Part shown: positions 53,288 to 61,404 of the stretch, in pieces
Layout of the letters: each line of letters opens with the position of its first letter
Numbering within the stretch: the first letter of the stretch is position 1
Assembly: GCF_025642155.1 (NCBI RefSeq)
Contig: NZ_CP106798.1
Span: forward strand, 2,170,001 to 2,234,000
Length of the DNA: 64,000 nt
Source of the DNA: Streptomyces sp. HUAS 15-9
GTDB lineage: Bacteria; Actinomycetota; Actinomycetes; Streptomycetales; Streptomycetaceae
Reading direction: 5' to 3'
Notes under the pieces: model-generated
The model's database searches: none
What the model saw: only the letters and a program-made list of their open reading frames with translations
Told to the model about the DNA's origin: nothing
Made by a program: the position numbers and the translations under genes

Positions 53288-53470
53288 TCACAGTTCCACG
53301 GACTCGATAAACGCCCTCCAGGCAGCGGACTCCACGGTCAGCACAGGCCGACTCGTGTCCTTGGAATCACGGACGTACACCGCGCCCGAGGCGGCCGCGA
53401 CTTCGACGCACTCACCGCCTTCGCCGCTGCTATAGCTGCTCTTGAACCAAGTCAGCCCGTCCCCACTCAT
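53288..53470 (-). CDS. DUF397 protein, downstream copy
   Basis: A 60-residue DUF397 protein: MSGDGLTWFKSSYSSGEGG, then ECVEVAAASGAVYVRDSKD and a C-terminus AAWRAFIESVEL identical to the neighbouring copy. ATG 53470 overlaps the stop of a short XRE remnant as ATGA and has GGGGAG upstream. Its full XRE partner is missing from this locus. It may pair with another regulator in the genome. Confidence 0.85.
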   Translation of the reverse strand: MSGDGLTWFKSSYSSGEGGECVEVAAASGAVYVRDSKDTSRPVLTVESAAWRAFIESVEL

Positions 53471-53530
53471 CTCTCTCCCCACAACTCCTCGATCAGCGCG
53501 AGCGAATCTGCCGGAGTCAGAGCCTGCCGG
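53471..53530 (-). pseudogene. 3' remnant of an XRE regulator gene (first copy)
   Basis: The minus strand encodes QALTPADSLALIEELWGER and stops in an ATGA overlap with the DUF397 gene. It is the same C-terminal sequence as in the second copy (QALTPRESLALIEKLLGER). No start or HTH is present. Confidence 0.75.
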
Positions 53531-53544
53531 GGGCTCCACCGTTG

Positions 53545-53727
53545 TCACAGCTCCACGGACTCGATAAACGCCCTCCAGGCAGCGGACTCCACGCTCAGCG
53601 CAGCCCGGTTCGTGTCCTTCGAGTCACGGACGTGAACCTTGTCAGGGCGAACGGCGACCTCGACGCACTCGCCTCCGCTACCCGTGCTGTAAGTGCTCTT
53701 GAACCAAGCAAACTCAGGTGCGTTCAT
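53545..53727 (-). CDS. DUF397 protein, upstream copy
   Basis: A 60-residue DUF397 protein: MNAPEFAWFKSTYSTGSGG, ECVEVAVRPDKVHVRDSKD and the same AAWRAFIESVEL end as its neighbour. ATG 53727 overlaps the stop of a truncated XRE gene as ATGA. The two copies have diverged mainly in the middle, so both have probably been maintained as coding sequences. Confidence 0.85.
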   Translation of the reverse strand: MNAPEFAWFKSTYSTGSGGECVEVAVRPDKVHVRDSKDTNRAALSVESAAWRAFIESVEL

Positions 53728-53823
53728 CTCTCTCCCAGCAACTTCTCGATGAGGGCCAGCGACTCCCGCGGAGTGAGCGCCTGGGCCCGGAGGATGCCGT
53801 ACTGCTCCTCAATCTCCCGCACC
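53724..53823 (-). pseudogene. Truncated XRE/DUF5753 regulator gene, 3' end only
   Basis: About 33 codons remain, encoding RRQVREIEEQYGILRAQALT and ending KLLGER. The HTH and most of the DUF5753 domain are absent. Sequence homology stops abruptly at about 53823, where a plus-strand ATPase fragment begins. The missing parts should lie to the right but are not there. Confidence 0.75.
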
Positions 53824-54020
53824 TGGCGCCGCTCCGTATCGAGGTGACCGACACCCGTACCGAGAAACTGCCCTCGTCCATTCCTCCGTCCCCCGACTCG
53901 GAATCCGGCCGCGGACTCCTGCTCGTGGCCGCCCTCGCGGACGACTGGGGCGTAACGCCCCGCATGTCCGCGCCGGGCAAGACAGTATGGGCGGAGCTCC
54001 TCCCACCGCACCGCCACTGA
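53824..54020 (+). pseudogene. Truncated GHKL ATP-binding protein gene, 3' end only
   Basis: Encodes RIEVTDTRTEKLPSSIPPSP, then ESGRGLLLVAALADDWGV and GKTVWAELLPPHRH, the second half of an anti-sigma-type ATPase. The N box and start region, expected to the left, are missing. Together with the adjacent XRE fragment this marks a deletion that removed both N-termini and the shared promoter region. Confidence 0.75.
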
Positions 54021-54113
54021 AACCCCGGCAACCTCTCCGGCCCCTGTGACCACTGGTGAGTCGGAAGCGTGTGTTCTCCAGAACCGCGTACGGACTCGAA
54101 GGACTCATCCGTG

Positions 54114-55064
54114 GCATCCTCTCCCCACCGCCGCCCCGCTCCCCGGCGACGCATGGCCCTCATCTCCGTCGTCGCCGTGGCGGCCGTGGGGCTCCTCATA
54201 TCGCTGGTGCTGGCCTTCCGCCCCGACGGCGATTCCCACACCGTGGGATCCGCGGGCACGCCCGCCACGAGCACCGGACCGACGAGCACCGCGCCCACGG
54301 CACCGACGCCGAAGCCGTCCACGGCATCCCCGTCGCCGACGCCCACCAAGGCGACCCGGAAGCCCACGAGGACACCCACCGCATCGGCGCGAACGACGCC
54401 CGCCCGCGCCCCCGTGACGAACGCGCGGCCGGCCTCCGGCGCGGCACCGCTGGCGGGACGGATCAAGCCCGGGGTCACCTACAGCGGACTCGCCACCCAC
54501 TACGACGCGGGAGACGGGAACGGCGCCTGCCTGTACGGCCCGAGCCGCGACCTGATGATCGCGGCGATGAACCACACCGACTACGAGACGTCCAAGGCGT
54601 GCGGGGCATACGTACAGGTGCGCGGGGCGGGCGGTGCCTCCGTCACGGTGCGGGTCACCAACGAGTGCCCCGAATGCGCACCCGGGCAACTGGACCTCAG
54701 CGAGCAGGCATTCGCAAAACTGGCGGCCCTCTCGGCCGGCCGGATCCCGGTCACCTGGAGGTTGCTGAGCCCCGCCACGTCCGACACGGTCTCGATCCGC
54801 TACAAGACCGGTTCCAGTCGCCACTGGTGCGGCATCCAGGTGCTCGGCCACCGCAACCCGCTGGCCCGGCTGGCGGTCGGCACCGGCAGCGGCCTGCGTC
54901 CGCTGACCCGTACCGGCTACAACTATTTCCTCTCCGAGGACGGCACCGGCTGCGGCGGCTCTCTCCGACTCACCGACATCTACGGGGAGCAGCTGACCGT
55001 CAGCGGCGTCGCCATCCGTCCGGACGCCGTCCAGGCGACCCGTGTCCAGTTCGCTCAGCACTGA
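54114..55064 (+). CDS. Secreted bacterial expansin (EXLX1-like)
   Basis: A 316-residue exported wall-loosening protein. After a basic start and a membrane-spanning signal/anchor (ALISVVAVAAVGLLISLVLAF) comes a Thr/Pro/Ala-rich linker of about 75 residues, then a double-psi beta-barrel with THYDAGDGNGACLYG and the TNECPECAPGQLDLSEQAF motif, then a CBM63-like C-terminal domain (TVSIRYKTGSSRHWCGIQVL). Expansins loosen cellulose or peptidoglycan non-enzymatically. GTG 54114 (MASSPHRRPAP) has GAAGGA seven bases upstream; GTG 54069 is also in frame. An ATG at 54153 would lose the basic n-region. Confidence 0.92.
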   Translation, partial: ASSPHRRPAPRRRMALISVVAVAAVGLLISLVLAFRPDGDSHTVGSAGTPATSTGPTSTAPTAPTPKPSTASPSPTPTKATRKPTRTPTASARTTPARAPVTNARPASGAAPLAGRIKPGVTYSGLATHYDAGDGNGACLYGPSRDLMIAAMNHTDYETSKACGAYVQVRGAGGASVTVRVTNECPECAPGQLDLSEQAFAKLAALSAGRIPVTWRLLSPATSDTVSIRYKTGSSRHWCGIQVLGHRNPLARLAVGTGSGLRPLTRTGYNYFLSEDGTGCGGSLRLTDIYGEQLTVSGVAIRPDAVQATRVQFAQH

Positions 55065-55069
55065 CACGA

Positions 55070-55090
55070 ACCGCGTGCGCGGAACGCGGT
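55070..55090. terminator. Hairpin between convergent expansin and membrane-protein genes
   Basis: ACCGCGT (55070-55076) and ACGCGGT (55084-55090) form a 7-bp stem with a 7-base loop, directly between the two stop codons. Confidence 0.5.
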
Positions 55091-56683
55091 CTACGGCCGC
55101 TCCCACTCCCGGGCAGGGAAGTCGCACGGCTTGCGCGGATCCTTCGCGGGAAGCAGCCGCAGTTGCGCGGTGGGCACCTTGAACGGCTCCGCGGCGTCCG
55201 CACCCCACAGCACGACGTCGTCCCCGGAGGTCCCGAACGAGAGGTAGGGGCGTCCTGGATGGAGCTCCGCTCCCTGTACGTTCAGCTGTTTCCTGGCCAC
55301 GGTCGGCTGCACGCATATCCATTCGGGCCGTACACCGAAGTAGGGCGGTGCCACCCGGTGCGCCTTGGCGGCCGCCTTCACCGCGTCGGCGGCCTGAAGT
55401 GAGGAACCGACGGCCAGAAACGCGACAATGCTGACAACGAAGATCTGTACCACGGCGTACAAAGGAGGGTTCAGATACTCGGCCGGGCGAAGGAAGGCCG
55501 CGTGCACATGCTTCGCGATGCCCCAGCCAGCCGGCACCACCAGGGCCAGGCTCAGGAAACTCAGCAGTTTGCCCGCTGCCGCCACCTGCCAGATCCCCGG
55601 CACGTGAAGGTCCTCCGGATCGAGTCCCAACGCGTACGCGTACAGGGCGTGCAGCACCGAACCGGAGGCCACCGCGAAGGACACGAGCGCCGCGAACACC
55701 AGCGGAGCCGCCCAGGCCAGCCACTCCCCCCAGCTCCACTGCCGCACGAGCAGCCAGACACCGACCGCCGTGACCAGCGAGATGTCGAAGACAAGCATCT
55801 GGAGCGGTGTCAGAGGATCGGCCCACGGAGGGAACCAGCCGAGAACCCAGGCCAGCAGCAGAGCCGCTACGGCAAGGAGGCGTAGGGCGTTCCGCATCCG
55901 CCCGCCGGAAAGGTGGAACTGGACCGCCGCGCGCACACCGACGACTAAGCAGCCGACTGCCAGCGTTCCCCAGATCCACGCGCGAGCACCGATGGCGCGG
56001 TGCGCAAACACCACGCAGAAGGCCATCGCCATCAACCAGACCAGCTGCTTGGTCATCCAACGGTCCTCGGCCCGCTCACGTCTGCGGACAATACGGTCGT
56101 GGCCCGGCCCGTGCACCACACGTACATCGACATCCGTCCGGGGAGCGGCTCCCGTCGGCATGCCCATCCGGGCAAGCCGTCTCGCCTCCGAGGCCGTGCC
56201 GCTCACGAAGGTTCCGGTGTCGTGGCGGCCCCGGCGTTCGGTGAAACGCGTCCGCAGGACGGCCCAACGGCGGCGCAGATCCGCGAGGCGATGCCGGGGT
56301 CCCGGCGGCGGGCGCAGGGGCAGACGGTGCGTCGTGGAATGGACCCGCCACTCGGTGAACTGTTCCCGGTCCGTGTCCAGCAGGTCGCAACGCCTGACGT
56401 ACATCTCGATCCGGGCGGCCTTCGCCAGCCGCTCCACCCGCCAGGCCGCGGCCCGCTCGGTCCTGCTGTTGCGCGCGCCGAACAGGCGCACTTCCACGCA
56501 GTACAGCCGCGTGTCCGGGTCCCGGGTGAGCACTCCCGCCGATATGTCCTCACCGCGTGCGAAGGAGGTGACGACCGGCCAACCGCGCTGGGCGAACTCG
56601 TTCTCGGCCGTCTCCCAGTCCCGTCGCCCCCCGCGCACCTCGACGAGTGCCAGTGCCCGCTGGTCGTACCGAACACGCACCAC
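55091..56683 (-). CDS. Multi-pass membrane protein of unknown function
   Basis: A 530-residue protein. The N-terminal ~205 residues are soluble and Arg-rich, with RLYCVEVRLFGARNSRTERA resembling a nuclease/restriction-like beta segment but without a catalytic set I can name. From about residue 212 there are roughly seven hydrophobic helices (LVWLMAMAFCVVFAHRA onward), and the C-terminal ~90 residues are extracellular-like with VRPEWICVQPTVARKQLNVQ. GTG 56683 or GTG 56680, both after GGGGGAGG, is the start. It is convergent with the expansin gene. The function is unknown. Confidence 0.82.
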   Translation of the reverse strand: MVRVRYDQRALALVEVRGGRRDWETAENEFAQRGWPVVTSFARGEDISAGVLTRDPDTRLYCVEVRLFGARNSRTERAAAWRVERLAKAARIEMYVRRCDLLDTDREQFTEWRVHSTTHRLPLRPPPGPRHRLADLRRRWAVLRTRFTERRGRHDTGTFVSGTASEARRLARMGMPTGAAPRTDVDVRVVHGPGHDRIVRRRERAEDRWMTKQLVWLMAMAFCVVFAHRAIGARAWIWGTLAVGCLVVGVRAAVQFHLSGGRMRNALRLLAVAALLLAWVLGWFPPWADPLTPLQMLVFDISLVTAVGVWLLVRQWSWGEWLAWAAPLVFAALVSFAVASGSVLHALYAYALGLDPEDLHVPGIWQVAAAGKLLSFLSLALVVPAGWGIAKHVHAAFLRPAEYLNPPLYAVVQIFVVSIVAFLAVGSSLQAADAVKAAAKAHRVAPPYFGVRPEWICVQPTVARKQLNVQGAELHPGRPYLSFGTSGDDVVLWGADAAEPFKVPTAQLRLLPAKDPRKPCDFPAREWERP

Positions 56684-56870
56684 GTGCCTCCCCCATACGC
56701 GTGTGCCGAACGTGGCGAGATGATCCCACGGCGACCGAGCTCCCCGATACGGTCGACCGGGTAGGCGGCCCGCTGCTCAACGGGCAGGCGGAGAACGGAA
56801 ATTCGGATGCGGTCACCAGCCGGGCTGCGGATGATCGGTAGGTTGTCCTTCGTCCACGCCAGGAGCCCGC

Positions 56871-57284
56871 ATGATCCGGCGCGTCACCGCATCCGGTCTG
56901 TTTCCGCCGCCCACCTACTCGCATGCGTCCATAGTCGAGGCCGGTACGAAGCTCGCGTTCCTCGCCGGGGCCGTGCCCCTCGACGCGCGGGGAGAAGTGG
57001 TCGGTGCGGGGGATCCCGTGCGGCAGGCCGAGCAGGTGATCGCGAATCTGGGTGAGCAACTGAAGGCCGTGGGCAGCGACTTGGCGCATGTCGTGGCGAC
57101 CGATGTGTACGTGGTGAGCGGTGACCCCTCGGTGCTCTCCGAGGTGTGGGAGGTGGTCGAGGCGTCGGGGCTGAGCGCCGGGCCGCACTCGTCGACCCTG
57201 CTCGGCGTGGCCTGCCTCGGGTACACCGGGCAGCTGGTGGAGATCACGGCCACCGCCGTCGTCCCCGAGGAGGCGCGCCCGTGA
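56871..57284 (+). CDS. RidA-family (YjgF) protein
   Basis: A 137-residue RidA-like protein, an enamine/imine deaminase family that removes reactive 2-aminoacrylate. It has the family core AFLAGAVPLDARGEVVGAGD, RQAEQVIANLGEQLKAVGSD, VVATDVYVV and the C-terminal VACLGYTGQLVEITATAV. The Arg that binds the carboxylate in true RidA (R105-like) is not obvious, so this may be a non-RidA subgroup. ATG 56871 has AGGAG five bases upstream. The stop overlaps the next GTG. Confidence 0.9.
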   Translation: MIRRVTASGLFPPPTYSHASIVEAGTKLAFLAGAVPLDARGEVVGAGDPVRQAEQVIANLGEQLKAVGSDLAHVVATDVYVVSGDPSVLSEVWEVVEASGLSAGPHSSTLLGVACLGYTGQLVEITATAVVPEEARP

Positions 57285-57739
57285 GCGGCGAAACCACGGT
57301 CGTTCTGCGCCGGGCGGCCGAGGCCGATGCCCTCGCCGCCGCCGACGTCTGGCTGCGCTCCTTCGCGGCCGCGCTGCCGACGGTCGGACGGCCGCGCACC
57401 GACGACGAGGTCCGTGCCTACTTCCGGGACGTGGTCGTGCCGTCGCGGGAGACCTGGGTGGCCGACGCGGGCGGCACGGTCGTGGGCGTGATGGTGCTCG
57501 ACGAGGGCCTGCTGTCCCAGCTGTACCTCGATCCGGGCTGGCGCGGGCGCGGCCTCGGCGACCGGTTCATGGCCGTCGCCAAGGACCGCCGTCCGCGGGG
57601 CCTCACGCTGTGGACCTTCCAGGTCAACAAGGCCGCCCATCGCTTCTACGAAAGGCACGGCTTCGTCGCCGCCGAGTTCGCGGACGGCAGCGACAACGAG
57701 GAGCGGGAGCCGGACGTCCGGTACGTATGGCGGCCCTGA
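57281..57739 (+). CDS. GNAT-family N-acetyltransferase
   Basis: A 152-residue acetyl-CoA-dependent acetyltransferase. Motif A is LSQLYLDPGWRGRGLGDRFM (the R/Q-x-x-G-x-G/A pyrophosphate loop is RGRGLG), and the C-terminal NKAAHRFYERHGFVAAEF is the usual motif B. The GTG start overlaps the RidA stop as GTGA, so the two are co-translated. The substrate is unknown. Confidence 0.93.
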   Translation: MSGETTVVLRRAAEADALAAADVWLRSFAAALPTVGRPRTDDEVRAYFRDVVVPSRETWVADAGGTVVGVMVLDEGLLSQLYLDPGWRGRGLGDRFMAVAKDRRPRGLTLWTFQVNKAAHRFYERHGFVAAEFADGSDNEEREPDVRYVWRP

Positions 57740-57783
57740 GGGCAGACGAGGGGGAAGGCCATGGGGGAGATGACGGAGAGATG

Positions 57784-59280
57784 ATGGGGGAGACAGTGAT
57801 CAGCAGACGCGGGCTGTTGGGCGGAGCGGCGATGGTGGGTGCCGGTGCGATGACGGGGGTGGTGGCCGGTGCGGGCGCCGCCGCGGCCGACGTGCCCTTG
57901 GACACGCCGTTCACCCCCGTCGCGACGCCGCATCTGGCAGAGGCCGAGCGGATGGTCCAGTACCAGCGGCTGCTGGCGGCCGGGTATCTGACGGAGGGCC
58001 TCGCCGGGCACTGGCCGCTGGACGGTTCCGCGGGCGACCGCAGCGGACGGGAACACCCCGTCACGCTCGGCTCGGGCGCGACCTGGACGACACTGCGGTC
58101 CGGCGGCGAGCTGAGCCTGGACGGCACCTCCGGGGCGTACGCGGCCACCGGCTCCGTCCTCGACACCACGGCCCCGTTCACGGTCTCGGCGTGGGTACGC
58201 CTGTCCGACGACCCCGCCGGTCCGGCGGATCTGACCAGCATGTACACCGCCGTCAGCCAGGACGGCGGCTCCGCCAGCCGCTTCCTGCTCCAGTACGACG
58301 ACACGGCCCGGACATGGGCGTTCAAGGTGCGCAGCGAGGACCAGAGCACCAAGGTGTCCGCCGTCTCCACCACCCCGGTCACCAAGACCGGCGTCTGGAC
58401 GCATCTGACCGGCGTCTGGGACGGCACGCGCATCCATCTGTATGTGAACGGCACGCTGGAGGCCGGCGCCGACACCACGCTCGCGTGGGCCGCGACGCAG
58501 GGCTTCAACATCGGGCGGGCCCGCTGGGACGGCGCCTACGCGAACCGGTTCAAGGGTGCGGTGGACGACGTACGGGCGTACTCCCGCGCGCTCACCGCCG
58601 CTGAGATCGCCCTGGTCAGCGGCCGTACGGCCCGGGAGAACAATGTCTACCTGGTCGGCTCCCCCGCGACCGTCGCCTGGGGCCGCCCCGACGACCTCGC
58701 GAGCTGGGTGGCTCGCGCCCGCTGCTCGTCGTTCATGACGGCCGTCCTCAAGCACACCTACGGCTGGGCGAACGACGCCTACTACCTGCAGTACTTCCAG
58801 GAGAAGGTCCCGGAGGCCGCCGACTACTGCACGGCGTTCACCAACGGCACGGCGGGCCCTCGCTTCCAGCGCATCCGCAAGGTCACCGATCTGCGGCCGG
58901 GCGACCTGATCGCGATCGACTACAAGCCGGGGCCCGACGCCGACCCCGCGACCGTCAACACCGGGCACATCGTGATGGTCCGCGAGGTCAAGGGCGTCTA
59001 CACCGGCAACTCGACCGTCGACAACGAGACGCAGTACGCCGTCGAGATCCTCGACTGCACGTCGGATCCGCACGGGGTGTACGGCAAGGCCAGTTACGCC
59101 CTCTACCCCGACACCCGGATGGTCGACGACGTGAACAACCTCCAGGGCGTCGGCATCGGTCACTTGATGGTCTACGCCGACAACGCCTCCGGCGAGTTCG
59201 CCCGTTACCGGTGGAGCGTCAACAGCGGCACGTCGTACACCCCCGACAAGCGCCCGCTCGCGGCGGCCCGCATCGTCTAA
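57784..59280 (+). CDS. Tat-exported LamG-domain protein with CHAP/NlpC-like hydrolase domain
   Basis: A 498-residue secreted protein. The twin-arginine signal is ISRRGLLGGAAMVGAGAMTG, ending near ADVPLDTP. Residues about 65-280 are a LamG/concanavalin-like domain (GHWPLDGSAGDRSGREHPVT, FTVSAWVRLSDDP, LYVNGTLEAGAD, FKGAVDDVRAYSRALTAAEI). The C-terminal part has a Cys near ARARCSSFMTAVLK and GHIVMVREV, matching a Cys-His amidase/peptidase fold of the CHAP or NlpC type. It probably binds and cleaves a wall polymer. ATG 57784 is preferred because GGAG lies five bases upstream. Confidence 0.87.
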   Translation: MGETVISRRGLLGGAAMVGAGAMTGVVAGAGAAAADVPLDTPFTPVATPHLAEAERMVQYQRLLAAGYLTEGLAGHWPLDGSAGDRSGREHPVTLGSGATWTTLRSGGELSLDGTSGAYAATGSVLDTTAPFTVSAWVRLSDDPAGPADLTSMYTAVSQDGGSASRFLLQYDDTARTWAFKVRSEDQSTKVSAVSTTPVTKTGVWTHLTGVWDGTRIHLYVNGTLEAGADTTLAWAATQGFNIGRARWDGAYANRFKGAVDDVRAYSRALTAAEIALVSGRTARENNVYLVGSPATVAWGRPDDLASWVARARCSSFMTAVLKHTYGWANDAYYLQYFQEKVPEAADYCTAFTNGTAGPRFQRIRKVTDLRPGDLIAIDYKPGPDADPATVNTGHIVMVREVKGVYTGNSTVDNETQYAVEILDCTSDPHGVYGKASYALYPDTRMVDDVNNLQGVGIGHLMVYADNASGEFARYRWSVNSGTSYTPDKRPLAAARIV

Positions 59281-59314
59281 GAAGTCCGGGGGAGTCCGAA
59301 GGGAGTCCGTGGGC

Positions 59315-60049
59315 TCACCTCGTCTTCCAGGCCACCCGGTCACCGAGCCCCGCCGCGTCCGCCGCCGTGCGCAGCACCTCCCGCAGCATCTCCGGCGTGA
59401 GCCGGCCGGTGAAGGTGTTGCGCTGGCTGACGTGGAAGCAGCCGAAGAGATCCAGCCCTTCCGGCCCGTCCGGTCGGTCGAGCCTCACGCGGGTGCCGTG
59501 GGCGAAGGCGGGCCGCGGGCGAGGCACGGTCCAGCCCGCCTCGGCGAACGCGGGCAGCGCGGCCTGCCAGCCGAAGGCACCGAGCACGACGACGGCCCTG
59601 AGCGTCGGCCGCAGCAGGCCCAGCTCCCGCACCAGCCAGTGCCGGCAGGTGTCGCGCTCCTCGGGCGTCGGCTTGTTGGCGGGCGGAGCACAGTGCACGG
59701 GCGCGGTGACGCGTACGCCGTACAGCTCCAGGCCGTCGTCGACGCTGACGGACGTGGGCTGCGAGGCCAGTCCGACGTCGTACATCGCCCGGTACAGCAC
59801 ATCCCCCGAGCGGTCACCGGTGAACATCCGGCCGGTGCGGTTGCCGCCGTGCGCCGCCGGGGCGAGCCCGATGATCAGCAGCCGGGCATCGGGCGGGCCG
59901 AAGCCGGGCACCGGGCGGCCCCAGTAGGTCCAGTCGGCGAAGGCGGCACGCTTGGTCCGCGCCACCTCCTCGCGCCAGGCGACCAGCCGTGGGCAGGCCC
60001 GGCAGTCGGCAAGGTGCCGGTCGAGGTCGGGCAGGCCGCGGATGTCCAT
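59315..60049 (-). CDS. Uracil-DNA glycosylase (family 4/5 type)
   Basis: A 244-residue iron-sulfur uracil-DNA glycosylase that removes uracil or deaminated bases from DNA. The Fe-S cysteines appear in ADCRACPRLVAWRE and later in HCAPPANKPTPEERDTC. The active-site loop is IGLAPAAHGGNRTGRMFTGD, where family 5 lacks the polar general base, and the second DNA-binding motif is CFHVSQRNTFTGRL. ATG 60049 has TACGGT 6 nt upstream, a leaderless-type start. It adds to the repair genes in the window. Confidence 0.92.
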   Translation of the reverse strand: MDIRGLPDLDRHLADCRACPRLVAWREEVARTKRAAFADWTYWGRPVPGFGPPDARLLIIGLAPAAHGGNRTGRMFTGDRSGDVLYRAMYDVGLASQPTSVSVDDGLELYGVRVTAPVHCAPPANKPTPEERDTCRHWLVRELGLLRPTLRAVVVLGAFGWQAALPAFAEAGWTVPRPRPAFAHGTRVRLDRPDGPEGLDLFGCFHVSQRNTFTGRLTPEMLREVLRTAADAAGLGDRVAWKTR

Positions 60050-60055
60050 GCCACA

Positions 60056-60061
60056 ACCGTA
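60056..60061 (-). promoter_or_regulatory. -10 hexamer of the leaderless UDG gene
   Basis: TACGGT on the minus strand, 6 nt before ATG 60049. Confidence 0.5.
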
Positions 60062-60127
60062 TGCCCGGGTGGAGGGGGCTCCGCCTCCGCCCGGAAAAAC
60101 GCGTCCGGCCGACGCGGCTCGTGGAGC

Positions 60128-60133
60128 TAAGGT
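60128..60133 (+). promoter_or_regulatory. -10 hexamer of the leaderless S4 protein gene
   Basis: TAAGGT, then 7 nt, then ATG 60141. It lies 67 bp from the divergent UDG promoter. Confidence 0.5.
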
Positions 60134-60140
60134 CGAGGAC

Positions 60141-60776
60141 ATGGCTTTGCAGGATGCGGATGAGAGCAAGGGCCGCGGGACCGGTGGGACCGGGACACGG
60201 AGGGCGGGCCGCACGCCCGACGAGGCCACAACCGAGACCACCGGAACCGGCGAGGCCGCCGGAGATTCCGGTGCCGCCGACGCGCCTGCCGTCGATCCGA
60301 AGATCGCCGCCGCGGTGGCCGCCGCCGAGGCCGCCGGGCCGGCCGACGGCGGGACCGTCCGCATCGACAGCTGGATCTGGGCCGTGCGTCTGGTCAAGAC
60401 CCGCTCTCAGGGAGCGACCGCCTGCCGGGGCGGACACGTCCATGTGAACGGCGAGCGCGTCAAGCCCGCCTACTCCGTGCGCATCGGCGACGAGGTGCGC
60501 CTGCGGCACGAGGGCCGGGAGCGGGTCGTCGTCGTCAAACGCCTGATCCGCAAGCGGGTCGGCGCCCCCGTGGCGGCCCAGTGCTACATCGACAACTCCC
60601 CGCCGCCCCCGCCCCGCGAGGCCACGGCCCCCATCGGCATCCGCGACCGCGGCACCGGCCGCCCCACCAAGCGGGATCGCCGCGAGCTGGAACGACTGCG
60701 GGGAGCGGGCGGCGCCGGCGGCTTCGGCACCCCCGGGGGACGGCCGAATCCCGGGGGCCGACCGAAGGAGCGGTGA
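60141..60776 (+). CDS. S4-domain RNA-binding protein (Hsp15-like)
   Basis: A 211-residue protein. After an acidic, disordered N-terminus of about 70 residues rich in Gly/Thr/Ala comes a single S4 RNA-binding domain: VRIDSWIWAVRLVKTRSQGA, GHVHVNGERVKPAYSVRIGD and EVRLRHEGRERVVVVKRLI. The basic, Pro-rich C-terminus ends GGRPNPGGRPKER. E. coli Hsp15 uses this domain to rescue stalled 50S subunits carrying peptidyl-tRNA; the same role here is inference. Confidence 0.92.
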   Translation: MALQDADESKGRGTGGTGTRRAGRTPDEATTETTGTGEAAGDSGAADAPAVDPKIAAAVAAAEAAGPADGGTVRIDSWIWAVRLVKTRSQGATACRGGHVHVNGERVKPAYSVRIGDEVRLRHEGRERVVVVKRLIRKRVGAPVAAQCYIDNSPPPPPREATAPIGIRDRGTGRPTKRDRRELERLRGAGGAGGFGTPGGRPNPGGRPKER

Positions 60777-60790
60777 TTCCGCCCGCCCTG

Positions 60791-60852
60791 GCACGGAGGC
60801 GGTGACGCCCGCCCGGGCCCCCGAGGCCCGCGGGACGTCACCGCCTCCGTGC
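60791..60852. terminator. 17-bp bidirectional terminator hairpin
   Basis: 60791-60807 and 60836-60852 are perfect 17-bp inverted repeats (GCACGGAGGCGGTGACG) around a 28-base GC-rich loop, between the convergent S4 and DoxX genes. No T-run is present. Confidence 0.75.
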
Positions 60853-60857
60853 GCGGA

Positions 60858-61289
60858 TCATGCCCGTCGTCGTCGGAGCAGCTGCAGCAGCTCCGCGTTG
60901 TGGCCGCGTCGGGCCCAGGCGATGAGGGTCAGGGGCACGATCAGGATGAGCGGGGTCGCCGCGTACTGACCGTCGAACACCGTGAGCTGGACGATGAACG
61001 CGCCCACCATGAGCGCGCTCAGCGCGACGGCCGCCACGGACTGCAGGACCGGGATCAACAGGGCCACCGCCCCGGCCAGTTCGAGTGCGCCGATGGTGTA
61101 CATGCCCGTGCTGCCCCAGCCGATCTTGTCGAAGGACTCGACGGCCGAGGGGTGCGCGATGAGCTTGGGCAGTGCGCTCGCGACGGCGTAGAACAGGGCG
61201 AGCAGCACCTGCACCGTGCGCAGGGCGATCCGGGCTCGGTTGCCGCGAGCGGTCGGGGCGGAGGGGACGGAAGCGGTGGTCTCGGTCAC
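60858..61289 (-). CDS. DoxX-family membrane protein
   Basis: A 143-residue four-helix membrane protein of the DoxX family. Helices are at VQVLLALFYAVASALPKLI, YTIGALELAGAVALLIPVL, AAVALSALMVGAFIVQLTVF and TPLILIVPLTLIAWARR. The family has roles in thiosulfate:quinone oxidoreductase and thiol-redox complexes; nothing nearby points to one. The GTG start has AGGAGA upstream. Confidence 0.9.
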   Translation of the reverse strand: MTETTASVPSAPTARGNRARIALRTVQVLLALFYAVASALPKLIAHPSAVESFDKIGWGSTGMYTIGALELAGAVALLIPVLQSVAAVALSALMVGAFIVQLTVFDGQYAATPLILIVPLTLIAWARRGHNAELLQLLRRRRA

Positions 61290-61404
61290 GGGTTTCTCCT
61301 GGGGGAAGCGGTCCCGGTTGCTGTCACAGAGGTAGACCGGCCCGTGCCCGAGAACTCATCGCCGTCCGCGGGAAATTCGCCCGTCTTCCCGCGCTCCGAC
61401 GCCC

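Larger units (their letters stand above)
53264..53790. repeat. Tandem duplication carrying two DUF397 genes
   Basis: A unit of about 257 bp occurs twice. The stretch CCTGCCGGGGGCTCC...CAC followed by the DUF397 3' end starts at 53264 and again at 53522, and is almost identical for 75 bp. Each unit holds the end of an XRE gene and a DUF397 gene. Confidence 0.85.

Noticed and set aside
42416..54020. Integrated phage or plasmid
   Set aside because: There are no integrase, attachment-site duplications, structural genes or composition change. The duplications and the deletion look like local chromosomal events.
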